Source: an uncultured marine group III euryarchaeote | Lineage (GTDB): Archaea > Thermoplasmatota > Poseidoniia > MGIII > CG-Epi1 | NCBI GenBank assembly: GCA_902627615.1 | Contig: CACOJW010000003.1 | Span: 1 to 64,000 of the forward strand | Direction of reading: 5' to 3' | DNA length: 64,000 nt | Shown: piece after piece, positions 25,186 through 32,975 of the stretch | Layout of the letters: every line of letters begins with the position of its first letter | How positions within the stretch are numbered: the first letter of the stretch is position 1 | Notes under the pieces: model-generated | What the model was told of the DNA's origin: nothing | Database searches by the model: none | Seen by the model: the letters and a program-made list of their open reading frames with translations, nothing else | Translations under genes and position numbers: made by a program

Positions 25186-26396
25186 TGTCTGCAGTCTCTA
25201 TAGAAAAAGCAAAAGCTGTTCTTTCTGATTTTGTTCTAGTTAATCAGCAAACAAATATTGATAGTTTTATATTAGGAAAAGAAAATTATACTAAGTTTGT
25301 TAACGAATTTTGGACTGCAAAGCAAAGACAAGCAAATTCAATACACGAGATTTCTTACAGGGCTTGTTACAAGCCTCAATTACCGCGTTTTTTCATTGAT
25401 CTCTTTACAAGAAAAGGAGATACAGTTTATGATCCGTTTGCAGGAAGGGGAACTACGCCCATTGAAGCAGCCCTAATGGGGCGAAAGATAGTTAGTAACG
25501 ATGTAAATCCATTAAGTGTTATCTTAACTAAATCTCGATTAAATATACCCACAATTGATAACATTGAGAAACGTCTAGATGAAATAAAATTTGAATCAGT
25601 TGGTGCAGATATTGACTTATCTATGTTCTTTCATAAAAAAACAGAGCATGAGCTTATTTCTTTTAAAAATCAATTAATCGATACCGAAGTAGATAATTGG
25701 ATTAGGATGGTTTCTACAAACCGTCTGACAGGACACTCAGCAGGTTTTTTTTCAGGATATACTTTACCTCCTAATCAAGCAGCCAGTCAGAAGAGTCAAA
25801 TAGCAATTAATGAAAGACTGGGAGTAGTTCCATCATACAAGGACACTAAAGAGATAATTCTTAAGAAATCAAAGAGTCTTTTACGTGATATTAATTCAAA
25901 ATTAAGATATGATTTAAAAGCAGTAAGTTCAAATTCTATTTTTTCGAGTTTAGATTCTAGAGAAACAAGTCATATTGTAGACAATTCAATTAATCTCACA
26001 GTAACTTCTCCTCCATTTCTGAATATAGTGAAGTATGCTACAGATAATTGGCTAAGGTGTTGGTTCAATGACATTGACGCTTCAGAAGTTGAATCACGAA
26101 TATCTTTGTGTCGAACAGTTGAAACTTGGTCCAACATTATGAGCGGTGTTTTTGGGGAGCTTTACAGAATAACACTACCAGGGGGTTGGGTCGCATTTGA
26201 GGTAGGTGAAGTAAATAATGGCAAGATAAAATTGGATGAATATGTAGTTCCCTTAGGCCTAAAATCAGGCTTTATCTGTGCAGGAATAATGGTTAATTCT
26301 CAAGATTTCACAAAAACTTCTAATATTTGGGGAGTTAATAATATGAAGATAGGAACAAATACAAATCGTATTGTTTTATTCCACAAACCTAAATAA
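25185..26396 (+). CDS. DNA adenine/cytosine-N4 methyltransferase
   Basis: A 403-residue amino-methyltransferase. Motif I is DPFAGRGTT (Asp83-Thr91), followed by NDVNPLSV for SAM binding. The catalytic motif IV is SPPF (residues 275-278) in a VTSPPFLNIVKYATDNW context. The N-terminal HEISYRACYKPQLPRFF segment is typical of stand-alone archaeal and bacterial DNA methylases with motif I before motif IV. N4-cytosine or N6-adenine specificity cannot be decided. No clear restriction enzyme follows; the upstream PD-(D/E)XK gene is the only nuclease nearby. The start codon is embedded in the hairpin described separately. Confidence 0.82.
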   Translation: MSAVSIEKAKAVLSDFVLVNQQTNIDSFILGKENYTKFVNEFWTAKQRQANSIHEISYRACYKPQLPRFFIDLFTRKGDTVYDPFAGRGTTPIEAALMGRKIVSNDVNPLSVILTKSRLNIPTIDNIEKRLDEIKFESVGADIDLSMFFHKKTEHELISFKNQLIDTEVDNWIRMVSTNRLTGHSAGFFSGYTLPPNQAASQKSQIAINERLGVVPSYKDTKEIILKKSKSLLRDINSKLRYDLKAVSSNSIFSSLDSRETSHIVDNSINLTVTSPPFLNIVKYATDNWLRCWFNDIDASEVESRISLCRTVETWSNIMSGVFGELYRITLPGGWVAFEVGEVNNGKIKLDEYVVPLGLKSGFICAGIMVNSQDFTKTSNIWGVNNMKIGTNTNRIVLFHKPK

Positions 26397-26419
26397 AGCA
26401 CCACACTTTCGAAAATAAA

Positions 26420-27877
26420 ATGCAAAAAATCTTAACTTTAGTTACAGCACTTATGCTTCTTCCAGCATTTAGCGGTTGTCTTGAGGCTGAAGACAAAAGA
26501 ACCATAATTGAGGAACCAGGGATTTTTTATTTTGGACGAGATATTCCCGAGACTACTTGGTATCATTATTCAGGAGGAATTAATGCTCTTGAAATATCAA
26601 ATACTAATTTATCAGGAACAAACATTCCCTTTTGGACACAAGGAAGTTACTATGGTATAGGTTTGACAACTTTTGAGCCTACTATGGGAATTACATCTAA
26701 TGATAATTTATACATGACAAGTTGGGGTAACGGTCCAGCAGGTTCAACGGCAATTATCAAATGTACTGGTTTAGTAGAAATGAAAAATTTATCAGACCAT
26801 ACTTGTGAGAATGTTTACGATCCTATCTCTCCCGTACCTAACAGCAATGATCCTTATGTTTATGTTGACAAATGGACCGATAGAATAATGAAGTTTGACA
26901 TGCACGCTTTAGCAGGTATGACCGTTGAATGGTCGGACAATGAAGGTTCATCTTGGTCACCTCCAACATTTGCTACTTCATATTCCGTTCAAGATCATCA
27001 AACTATAGGCTCATCTCCTTTCCAAGGGATATTGTCCACTCATGATACTACATGGGTTTTCTGTGTCAATGGAAATTGGGAGTCTCCGTTATGTTCAACA
27101 AGTTTTGATGGAGGGTTAACTTGGAGTCCTGAAGTGCCAGGTGCTCCATTGGGTTGTAATAGTGGAGGCCTCAGTGCACATATTGAGGGTGCGGAGAACG
27201 GTAATTTCTACAGAGGAAATGTAGGATGCAATGGTAGTGGCTATTCAATTTATAGAAGTACTGACGGCGGATTTACATGGACTGAACACCCACTCCCGAC
27301 AGAAGAATCAGGAACTGCAGATACTTGGAATTTTGAAGAAGCTCAAGTTGCTATAGATGATAACAATAACGTTCATGCTATGTGGATGGGAATTGATAAT
27401 ATGCCATATTATGCCTACTCACAAGATAATGGAGATTCTTGGAGCGAATCTATGATGATAGCACCACCTATTGGTCTTGTAGGAACAGGTTTTCCAGTAG
27501 TCACAGCAGGTTCTGAAGGCCGGGTTGCGTTTGGATATGTTGGAGATGTAGGTAATCAAACATGGAATGGTTACATGACTATTTTGACAGATGCTTTTTC
27601 AGAAACTCCTCTTTTTACAACGGTACAAATTAATGAACCAGATGATCCAATTGACAGTAGTAATGCATATCCTGCAGGATGTGGTTATGAAAGATGCGGA
27701 GGATTAGGTGATTTTCTTGATATGGCTGTAGATCAATACGGTAGGCCCTGGTTTAGTCTAGCAAATAATGATCAAGGAGAAATAGGTATATTCGCAACAA
27801 TTACAGAAGGTCCAACCCTTAGAGGGGATTTAGCAGAATTAAGCCCTATGCCATTAGGTGGCACTTTGACACTTTAA
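26420..27877 (+). CDS. Secreted lipoprotein with Asp-box (sialidase/BNR-like) propeller
   Basis: A 485-residue protein. The N-terminal signal peptide ends in the lipobox-like FSGC with Cys20. The mature part has repeated Asp-box motifs: SDNEGSSWSPP, SFDGGLTWSPE, STDGGFTWTE and SQDNGDSWSE. These mark blades of a sialidase-like or VPS10-like beta-propeller. No sialidase catalytic residues were identified, so a glycan-hydrolase role should not be assumed. It is probably anchored to the cell surface and may bind polymers. It is one of three large extracellular propeller-type proteins in the window. Confidence 0.75.
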   Translation: MQKILTLVTALMLLPAFSGCLEAEDKRTIIEEPGIFYFGRDIPETTWYHYSGGINALEISNTNLSGTNIPFWTQGSYYGIGLTTFEPTMGITSNDNLYMTSWGNGPAGSTAIIKCTGLVEMKNLSDHTCENVYDPISPVPNSNDPYVYVDKWTDRIMKFDMHALAGMTVEWSDNEGSSWSPPTFATSYSVQDHQTIGSSPFQGILSTHDTTWVFCVNGNWESPLCSTSFDGGLTWSPEVPGAPLGCNSGGLSAHIEGAENGNFYRGNVGCNGSGYSIYRSTDGGFTWTEHPLPTEESGTADTWNFEEAQVAIDDNNNVHAMWMGIDNMPYYAYSQDNGDSWSESMMIAPPIGLVGTGFPVVTAGSEGRVAFGYVGDVGNQTWNGYMTILTDAFSETPLFTTVQINEPDDPIDSSNAYPAGCGYERCGGLGDFLDMAVDQYGRPWFSLANNDQGEIGIFATITEGPTLRGDLAELSPMPLGGTLTL

Positions 27878-27884
27878 ATATTAC

Positions 27885-28508
27885 ATGAGAAAAGCAACTG
27901 ATGTTTTTGGAGAATGGGTTGCCAAAGGTAAAGACGAAGGAATGGAAAAAAACCACTCAAGACCAGTAAAAGAAATGATTGATTTTGTTTTATCTAATAA
28001 AGAAGAAAAGTTTAGCTTTTTAGACTTGGGCTGTGGCAATGGCTGGGTTCTACGTGAAATTGCAGAGAATCCATTATGTTATCGAGCGGTTGGAATTGAT
28101 GGTTCAGAAAATATGATAACCAAAGCAAATTCTTTGAGTAGTGATAATATAGCCTACATTTTAGAAGATATTAATTCTTTTAATTTTAAAGAAAAATATG
28201 ATTTTATACATTCAATGGAGGTTTTGTATTATTTAGATAATCCAAAGGAAGTTTTGGAAAAAATATTAACCACAGGTTTAGAAGATAACGGGATTTTAAT
28301 TATAGGAATAGATCATTATTATGAGAATACAGATTCACATTCATGGCAAAAACAGGTTGGTACTAAGATGCTGATGTTTAATGAACTAGAGTGGGTACAG
28401 ATGTTTAAGGATGTAGGTTTCCACCAAGTAAGCAGTTGGCGCGCAAATCGACATCAAGGATGGGAAGGTACTTTGGTTATTACTGGCAAAAAATTGAGTA
28501 TTATTTAG
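27885..28508 (+). CDS. Class I SAM-dependent methyltransferase
   Basis: A 207-residue methyltransferase with motif I FLDLGCGNGWVL (residues about 45-56), the acidic loop GIDGSENM, and motif IV-like FIHSMEVLYYLD. The substrate is unknown; the fold matches small-molecule methyltransferases (UbiE/Methyltransf_11 type). It starts 8 nt after the lipoprotein gene and overlaps the convergent Nudix-like gene by four bases. Confidence 0.8.
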   Translation: MRKATDVFGEWVAKGKDEGMEKNHSRPVKEMIDFVLSNKEEKFSFLDLGCGNGWVLREIAENPLCYRAVGIDGSENMITKANSLSSDNIAYILEDINSFNFKEKYDFIHSMEVLYYLDNPKEVLEKILTTGLEDNGILIIGIDHYYENTDSHSWQKQVGTKMLMFNELEWVQMFKDVGFHQVSSWRANRHQGWEGTLVITGKKLSII

Positions 28509-28996
28509 ATATAAGTTCTACCAGGTACTTTCATTGCTTCTCTAATATCTTTCAATCCTTGAGTTGAATTTTCAGAGTCGGCAATTTCTAAATCAATATA
28601 GACTAATTCATCTATATCATCACAAGGATTTTTCATTTCTTCACTTGTAAAGGGTTCTTTTGTTTCAAATAAGAACAATACATACCATCGCTCCTTTTCC
28701 TTGTCGTAATGAGATTGAGAACCTATTGAAACAATTTCTCTATCATCTACTTCTAATTCTTCAGTTAATATTCTGTGACCAGCCTCTTCAGGATGTTCAC
28801 CAAAATGCATTGCTACTCCAGGGATATAGTATTTTCCAGCAGCATATGAGTTGGCGTCTTTGGAAACTTTTTCTACCATAACGTGTCCGTCATCGTTCTT
28901 GTTTATCAATTGGGCTTGTAGTAAAACTAAATTTTTTTCATTATAATCAATTTCCTTTTGCTTTACGGCATAAGCAAGCATATTTTCGTCTGACAT
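28505..28996 (-). CDS. Nudix-fold protein with an altered Nudix box
   Basis: A 163-residue protein from ATG 28996 (a TTG at 29005 also fits). The Nudix region reads GEHPEEAGHRILTEELEV. Compared with the consensus GETPEEAARRELxEELGL-type box, the RE pair reads RI and the last glycine is glutamate, although the EE pair is kept. It may therefore hydrolyse a nucleotide-like pyrophosphate weakly, or be a binding protein. The sheet segments around it (ERWYVLFLFETKE) fit the fold. Its upstream region is shared with the divergent gene at 29189. Confidence 0.65.
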   Translation of the reverse strand: MSDENMLAYAVKQKEIDYNEKNLVLLQAQLINKNDDGHVMVEKVSKDANSYAAGKYYIPGVAMHFGEHPEEAGHRILTEELEVDDREIVSIGSQSHYDKEKERWYVLFLFETKEPFTSEEMKNPCDDIDELVYIDLEIADSENSTQGLKDIREAMKVPGRTYI

Positions 28997-29058
28997 GTAT
29001 CTCAAATTCAGAGGTCTCTATTTCAAATTAAATATTATGCACTAGATAGTTATCTTAA

Positions 29059-29065
29059 TATATAA
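29059..29065 (+). promoter_or_regulatory. TATA box giving a long leader before 29189
   Basis: TATATAA (in TTAATATATAAG) predicts transcription from about 29082-29088, roughly 100 nt before the GTG start at 29189. This is unusual here, because most promoters in the window are leaderless. The leader contains the stems annotated at 29101-29158. Confidence 0.5.
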
Positions 29066-29100
29066 GACGTGTGAAAATGTTATGGGATTGTGGGTTTTTA

Positions 29101-29158
29101 TACACCGAAGTTGCGTCCTCAACATCGTTCTGCAGTCCCTGCTTACTACTCTAGTGTA
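29101..29158 (+). ncRNA. Candidate structured leader (three-stem fold)
   Basis: TACAC (29101-29105) pairs with GTGTA (29154-29158). Inside are two hairpins: CGAAGTTG (29106-29113) with CAACATCG (29120-29127, one A-A mismatch), and GCAG (29132-29135) with CTGC (29139-29142). The layout is a three-way junction between a TATA box and a GTG start. A 25-codon ORF (29082-29159) overlaps it but uses codons rare in this window (CTG, CAG, TCC, GTC). Both strands can form the stems, so the direction is inferred from the promoter. Confidence 0.35.
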
Positions 29159-29188
29159 AACTCTATTAACATAAGTCATTAACGCATT

Positions 29189-30124
29189 GTGGAAACAGGC
29201 GAAAATCAGTATAAAATAATAGCAGAATCTATCATTCAATTATCTACTCCCAAAATTAATCTAGAGGAATTGATTAAGGTAGATAATTTCAAAAGAGGCA
29301 TTGATGCATTTTCATTATATAATTCAGTATATCTTGAGATTATAGCTTACGAGGAAGACACCGGTAAGCAAGAGCAGGCAGCAACCTTGCTCGGTTCTTT
29401 CAATCATCATCATTTAGAGTCTCAAAAAATTTTGACTAACTCCATTTATCAATCATTTTGTGGTAATTACAATATAGCTTATTCATTGCTACGCAGTTTT
29501 ATTGAATGTCACTTGAGAGGTGTTTTCCTTAATCAACTTGCTCTATCTCAACATGAATCAGGATTGTGGAAAGTTGCATTGTCATCAGCAGTGCAAGATA
29601 GTTATGGCGAATTAATTAATGATTTGAAAAATTATCGAGCTAATAGGGATAAAATTTTAGATAATGCGCAGTTTTTAGATATGATTTCTAGTTTAAGACA
29701 AGAATTGAGTTTTAGCGATCTTTTGAAGGAGTTAATATCGTGGGATTTGACCAACCCTGAGAAAAACTATCATAATTTCCGTAATTATTCAAGATATGGG
29801 AAGTTATCTGGTTATGCTCATTCCGAAGAAAAAACACATGATATTTCTAGGCTAAAGAAATATTTTGGAAACGATGAACAAAAAGCCATCATAAGTGAAT
29901 CTCTGCTCGTTCCACAATTGAGTAAAGAATATTTGAGTGACATGTGTTGTGTCGTAGATGCTTCAATGGTTGTAATGTTTAATTTTATATCTCGAGTTTT
30001 AACTTTTGACTTCTATTCAGGATTTGATAATTTTATCTCTGATTTAAAAGAAGACATAAGATTTACTAGTGCTCATTTAAATTACTGTACAAAGTGGATG
30101 TCTTCTTATTTGGAATCAGATTAG
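29189..30124 (+). CDS. Hypothetical helical protein (possibly HEPN/DUF5677-like)
   Basis: A 311-residue protein starting with GTG. It is predicted nearly all helical. The segment SLLRSFIECHLRGVFLNQL (residues about 98-116) and the later KLSGYAHSEEK recall the RSLIE and Y-x-x-S-x-x-xH patterns of DUF5677-like proteins, which are found near defence or abortive-infection genes. I would not call it more precisely. No signal or membrane segment is seen. It is preceded by an unusually long structured leader and ends in a 4-nt convergent overlap with a small minus-strand gene. Confidence 0.6.
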   Translation: METGENQYKIIAESIIQLSTPKINLEELIKVDNFKRGIDAFSLYNSVYLEIIAYEEDTGKQEQAATLLGSFNHHHLESQKILTNSIYQSFCGNYNIAYSLLRSFIECHLRGVFLNQLALSQHESGLWKVALSSAVQDSYGELINDLKNYRANRDKILDNAQFLDMISSLRQELSFSDLLKELISWDLTNPEKNYHNFRNYSRYGKLSGYAHSEEKTHDISRLKKYFGNDEQKAIISESLLVPQLSKEYLSDMCCVVDASMVVMFNFISRVLTFDFYSGFDNFISDLKEDIRFTSAHLNYCTKWMSSYLESD

Positions 30125-30279
30125 TTTAATTTATCTTCCAATTCAATAGTTAATTGTTCTAATAACTCTTCTAAATTATCACTTTTCAATGACATCACAT
30201 TAGGAGTGATTCCTTCTACACGAGCCTCGAATTCACCTTCGTTTCGCAAGATTTCTATATCACAGAAGAATTCTGCCAT
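30121..30279 (-). CDS. Small acidic protein, 52 residues (HicB-like pattern)
   Basis: A short ORF, MAEFFCDIEILRNEGEFEA then RVEGITPNVMSLKSDNLEE and LLEQLTIELEDKLN. A TATA box (TAAATATA on the minus strand, 30306-30299) begins exactly 27 nt before the ATG, the leaderless spacing seen for other genes, which argues that it is expressed. The layout, two short strands (GEFEARVEGI) then a helix beginning SDNLEELLEQL, resembles the HicB/partial RNase H-like antitoxin fold, but it is too short to be sure and no HicA partner is seen next to it. It overlaps the 29189 gene by 4 nt at its 3' end. Confidence 0.55.
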   Translation of the reverse strand: MAEFFCDIEILRNEGEFEARVEGITPNVMSLKSDNLEELLEQLTIELEDKLN

Positions 30280-30298
30280 GATGGTCCCGAATTTGACT

Positions 30299-30306
30299 TA
30301 TATTTA
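30299..30306 (-). promoter_or_regulatory. TATA box of the 52-residue gene
   Basis: Read on the minus strand, TAAATATA starts 27 nt upstream of ATG 30279. It supports the small minus-strand ORF as a real leaderless gene. Confidence 0.5.
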
Positions 30307-30357
30307 ATATTTCGGTTAATATTTGAAGAAGGCATTATTTCATAAAATACCTCAATA

Positions 30358-31059
30358 GTGCAAGCTGTGGACAACACAATTGATTTGATAGCATTTTTCA
30401 TTCTTTCGTTGGGTATTATTATTTTATCTTATCCGCTATTTTTGTTAGTCATTCAAAGAGCTACAGATAAAAAATCAAGCGATTTTTTGCTTGTAGGTTT
30501 TATATTTCTACTAGGATCAGCTTTTATTCTTGCTCTTTGGGCCGTATATTTTGCATCTACATCCCCAGAATTGTTGTGGCCATTTGCAGCATTTACTTTA
30601 TTGTTTAGATATGTTTCACCTATAATTCTAGTAAGATTGGTAATGAAATGGCGAGATTCAGATTACATAGTGTTGACTTCTTCAGCCAGAATTTTTACAG
30701 ATGCTTTTCCAGGAATAGCCATGGTGATCGGAACTTTTACATTATTATCACCTCAAATGGAATTTAACAGCTCAGAAAATCTCGAATTGTTGATAGCAAC
30801 TGCATTAGTTATCTTTACCTTTACTCAATTTTATCTTTTTTTGTTTGTTAATTACATGCGAGCAGGAAATATACCCTCAGCGTGGATTTCCGGATTTTTC
30901 ATAGGTGTGGGTTTGGTTGTTATGGTACCTCATTACTTGGAGGGCTTTGATTCTTATTTTACCGTAACATCTGCGTTAGGCTGGTTTTCAGGTGCAATAC
31001 TAATGTATTATGGTAATCAAGAACCATATGTTACTTATCTGAAAAAGTTAGGTTGGTAA
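30358..31059 (+). CDS. Multi-pass membrane protein, unknown function
   Basis: A 233-residue protein with a GTG start and about seven hydrophobic segments, beginning with IAFFILSLGIIILSYPLFLL and ending with FTVTSALGWFSGAILMYY. No transporter or enzyme motif is recognised; the seven-helix appearance is superficial and no retinal lysine motif of a rhodopsin is present. It precedes the EamA gene by 3 nt, so the two probably form a pair. Confidence 0.6.
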   Translation: MQAVDNTIDLIAFFILSLGIIILSYPLFLLVIQRATDKKSSDFLLVGFIFLLGSAFILALWAVYFASTSPELLWPFAAFTLLFRYVSPIILVRLVMKWRDSDYIVLTSSARIFTDAFPGIAMVIGTFTLLSPQMEFNSSENLELLIATALVIFTFTQFYLFLFVNYMRAGNIPSAWISGFFIGVGLVVMVPHYLEGFDSYFTVTSALGWFSGAILMYYGNQEPYVTYLKKLGW

Positions 31060-31062
31060 ACG

Positions 31063-31971
31063 TTGTCCCAGCCATCATTATTGAAAGTATATGGGGCTCT
31101 CGTTTTAGTCCAAATAATTTTTGGATTTCACTATTTGACAACATCAGTAATTGTCGAGAGAATAGATGCATTTGAATGGACTGCAATTAGAATTTTGTTC
31201 GCGGGAATTCTAATGGGGCTAATCTATGGTAGGAGAATACTTAATTTCCCTAAAGGAAAGGAATGGTACTTTTTGATATTATTATCTCTATTAGGTATTG
31301 TTCTAAATACGGCATTATTTACGAAAGGGTTAGAGTATACCACACCAGCACATGCTTCACTTATAAGTTGTATGATACCAGTAATGACGCTTCTTTTTGC
31401 TTGGTTTTTAGGAAAAGAACAAATGAATATTTACAAATCATTTTCAATATTAGTTGCGATGTCTGGAGCTCTGATTTTGTTTGAAATAGATAATTTAGAT
31501 TTAAGGAGTGAACTATTTTTAGGAGATATTTTAATATTCATAAATTTTTCTTGTTTTGGTCTCTTCTTAGTATTATCTAAGTCGATGATTGAACATCATT
31601 CTCCATTAGGACTTACAGTCCTTGTAATGTGCATAGGATCGGTACTTCTTTTTCCAATATCTAGTTACAGTATATTTACAGATTACGAATTATGGCTAAG
31701 GCAGCCATGGTGGTTATGGTTTGCAGCCTTTTATTCTATATTTTTTGCTACAGTTGTCACTTATTCTTTGAATTATTACGCAATGGGTTATGTAGAATCT
31801 TCAAAAGTCGCACTATTCATATATTTGCAGCCAGTTGTAGCAGGTTCACTTTCAGTTTTTTTGGGAAAAGACGAAATAACGTTGAGGTTAATAGTCTCCA
31901 GTTCTTTGATTTTGTTCGGTCTTTTATTATCTACTATTGAAACTAATTCAGGCTCTAAACTTAGTCAGTAA
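31063..31971 (+). CDS. EamA/DMT-superfamily transporter
   Basis: A 302-residue protein with a TTG start and ten hydrophobic segments in two related halves. FGFHYLTTSVIVERIDAFEW and, in the second half, YYAMGYVESSKVALFIYLQP are typical EamA blocks. The superfamily exports or imports amino acids, nucleotide sugars and other small molecules; the substrate is unknown. Its 3' end overlaps the convergent korB-like gene by 24 bases. Confidence 0.82.
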   Translation: MSQPSLLKVYGALVLVQIIFGFHYLTTSVIVERIDAFEWTAIRILFAGILMGLIYGRRILNFPKGKEWYFLILLSLLGIVLNTALFTKGLEYTTPAHASLISCMIPVMTLLFAWFLGKEQMNIYKSFSILVAMSGALILFEIDNLDLRSELFLGDILIFINFSCFGLFLVLSKSMIEHHSPLGLTVLVMCIGSVLLFPISSYSIFTDYELWLRQPWWLWFAAFYSIFFATVVTYSLNYYAMGYVESSKVALFIYLQPVVAGSLSVFLGKDEITLRLIVSSSLILFGLLLSTIETNSGSKLSQ

Positions 31972-32973
31972 ATCATCAAGACTCTTCTTATTAGGTCTTA
32001 ATAATTCTTCAGGTAGTTCAGAAAGAGGCGTATCTACTAAATTTTCAGTCTCGTCCAAAGTAGGGATACCTTCTTCGAAATATAATAATCCAGTTACGTG
32101 TTTGTCTTTTTCTTCAGCTTCCCGTAGCGCATCTAAAGCCATTTTCTTACTTCCAACATCATGCTCCTCGCTGATAGTCTCTAGTCTAAGATATGAGCCA
32201 TCGTGTAATTTAACTTCTTTATAGCCGCCAGATGGGACTTCAATTTCTTGAATTGGATTAAAATGAGGTATGTAATCTAGGCCATGTAATTCTTCGTTAT
32301 TATTTTTAACGTATTGTAAAGACTTGTAAGATTCCTCATTATTATTGAACGTTACACAAGGGGAGATAACATCTATAATTGCCATTCCTCTATGAGACAT
32401 TCCAGCTCTAATCAATGCAGTTAGTTGTTTTCTGGAACCTGAGAATGATCTCGCAACAAACGAGCATCCTAAGTTTATAGCCATGGCGCATAAATCAATT
32501 TGTTTAAGCTCATTAGGCGCACCTTTTCTTTTCCGTGAGCCCTCTTCAGCAGTAGCTGAATATTGTCCTTTCGTTAGCCCATAAACGCCATTATTCTCAA
32601 CAATGTAAAGCATATTGAGATTTCTTCTTATGGCATGTATGAACTGTCCAATTCCTATACTTGCAGTGTCACCATCTCCAGAGACTGCAAGAAAATTCAA
32701 ATTTTTATTTGCTACATTTGCCCCAGTAGTTACTGATGGCATTCTACCGTGTGCAGTGTTGAACCCGTGACTCTGTTGGAGAAAGTATGCAGGTGTTTTA
32801 CTTGAGCACCCTATTCCAGACATCTTTGCTATTCCTTCAGGAGCTATAGAATTTTCCCAAGCAGCTTTAATTATAACATTAGAAATAGCATCATGTCCAC
32901 ATCCAGGACACAGCGTAGATTTACCTCCTTTATAGCTGTCTAGCGGTTGATTTATTTTATTTACTCGGGGCAT
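31948..32973 (-). CDS. korB: 2-oxoacid:ferredoxin oxidoreductase, beta subunit
   Basis: A 341-residue thiamine-pyrophosphate subunit. It has the N-terminal CPGCGHDAI, the TPP motif from GDGDTASIG to ENNGVYGLTKGQ, and the cysteines of IGCSSKTP and SPCVTFNN that bind an Fe-S cluster. With the alpha subunit encoded 2 nt upstream, it converts a 2-oxoacid and CoA to acyl-CoA, CO2 and reduced ferredoxin. Two-subunit enzymes of this type act on 2-oxoglutarate or broadly on 2-oxoacids; which one applies here is not decided by the sequence. Confidence 0.88.
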   Translation of the reverse strand: MPRVNKINQPLDSYKGGKSTLCPGCGHDAISNVIIKAAWENSIAPEGIAKMSGIGCSSKTPAYFLQQSHGFNTAHGRMPSVTTGANVANKNLNFLAVSGDGDTASIGIGQFIHAIRRNLNMLYIVENNGVYGLTKGQYSATAEEGSRKRKGAPNELKQIDLCAMAINLGCSFVARSFSGSRKQLTALIRAGMSHRGMAIIDVISPCVTFNNNEESYKSLQYVKNNNEELHGLDYIPHFNPIQEIEVPSGGYKEVKLHDGSYLRLETISEEHDVGSKKMALDALREAEEKDKHVTGLLYFEEGIPTLDETENLVDTPLSELPEELLRPNKKSLDDLLTKFRA

Positions 32974-32975
32974 AT

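Noticed and set aside
26420-27877. Sialidase.
   Set aside because: Asp-boxes define blades only; the catalytic Arg triad, Tyr and Glu of sialidases were not identified.
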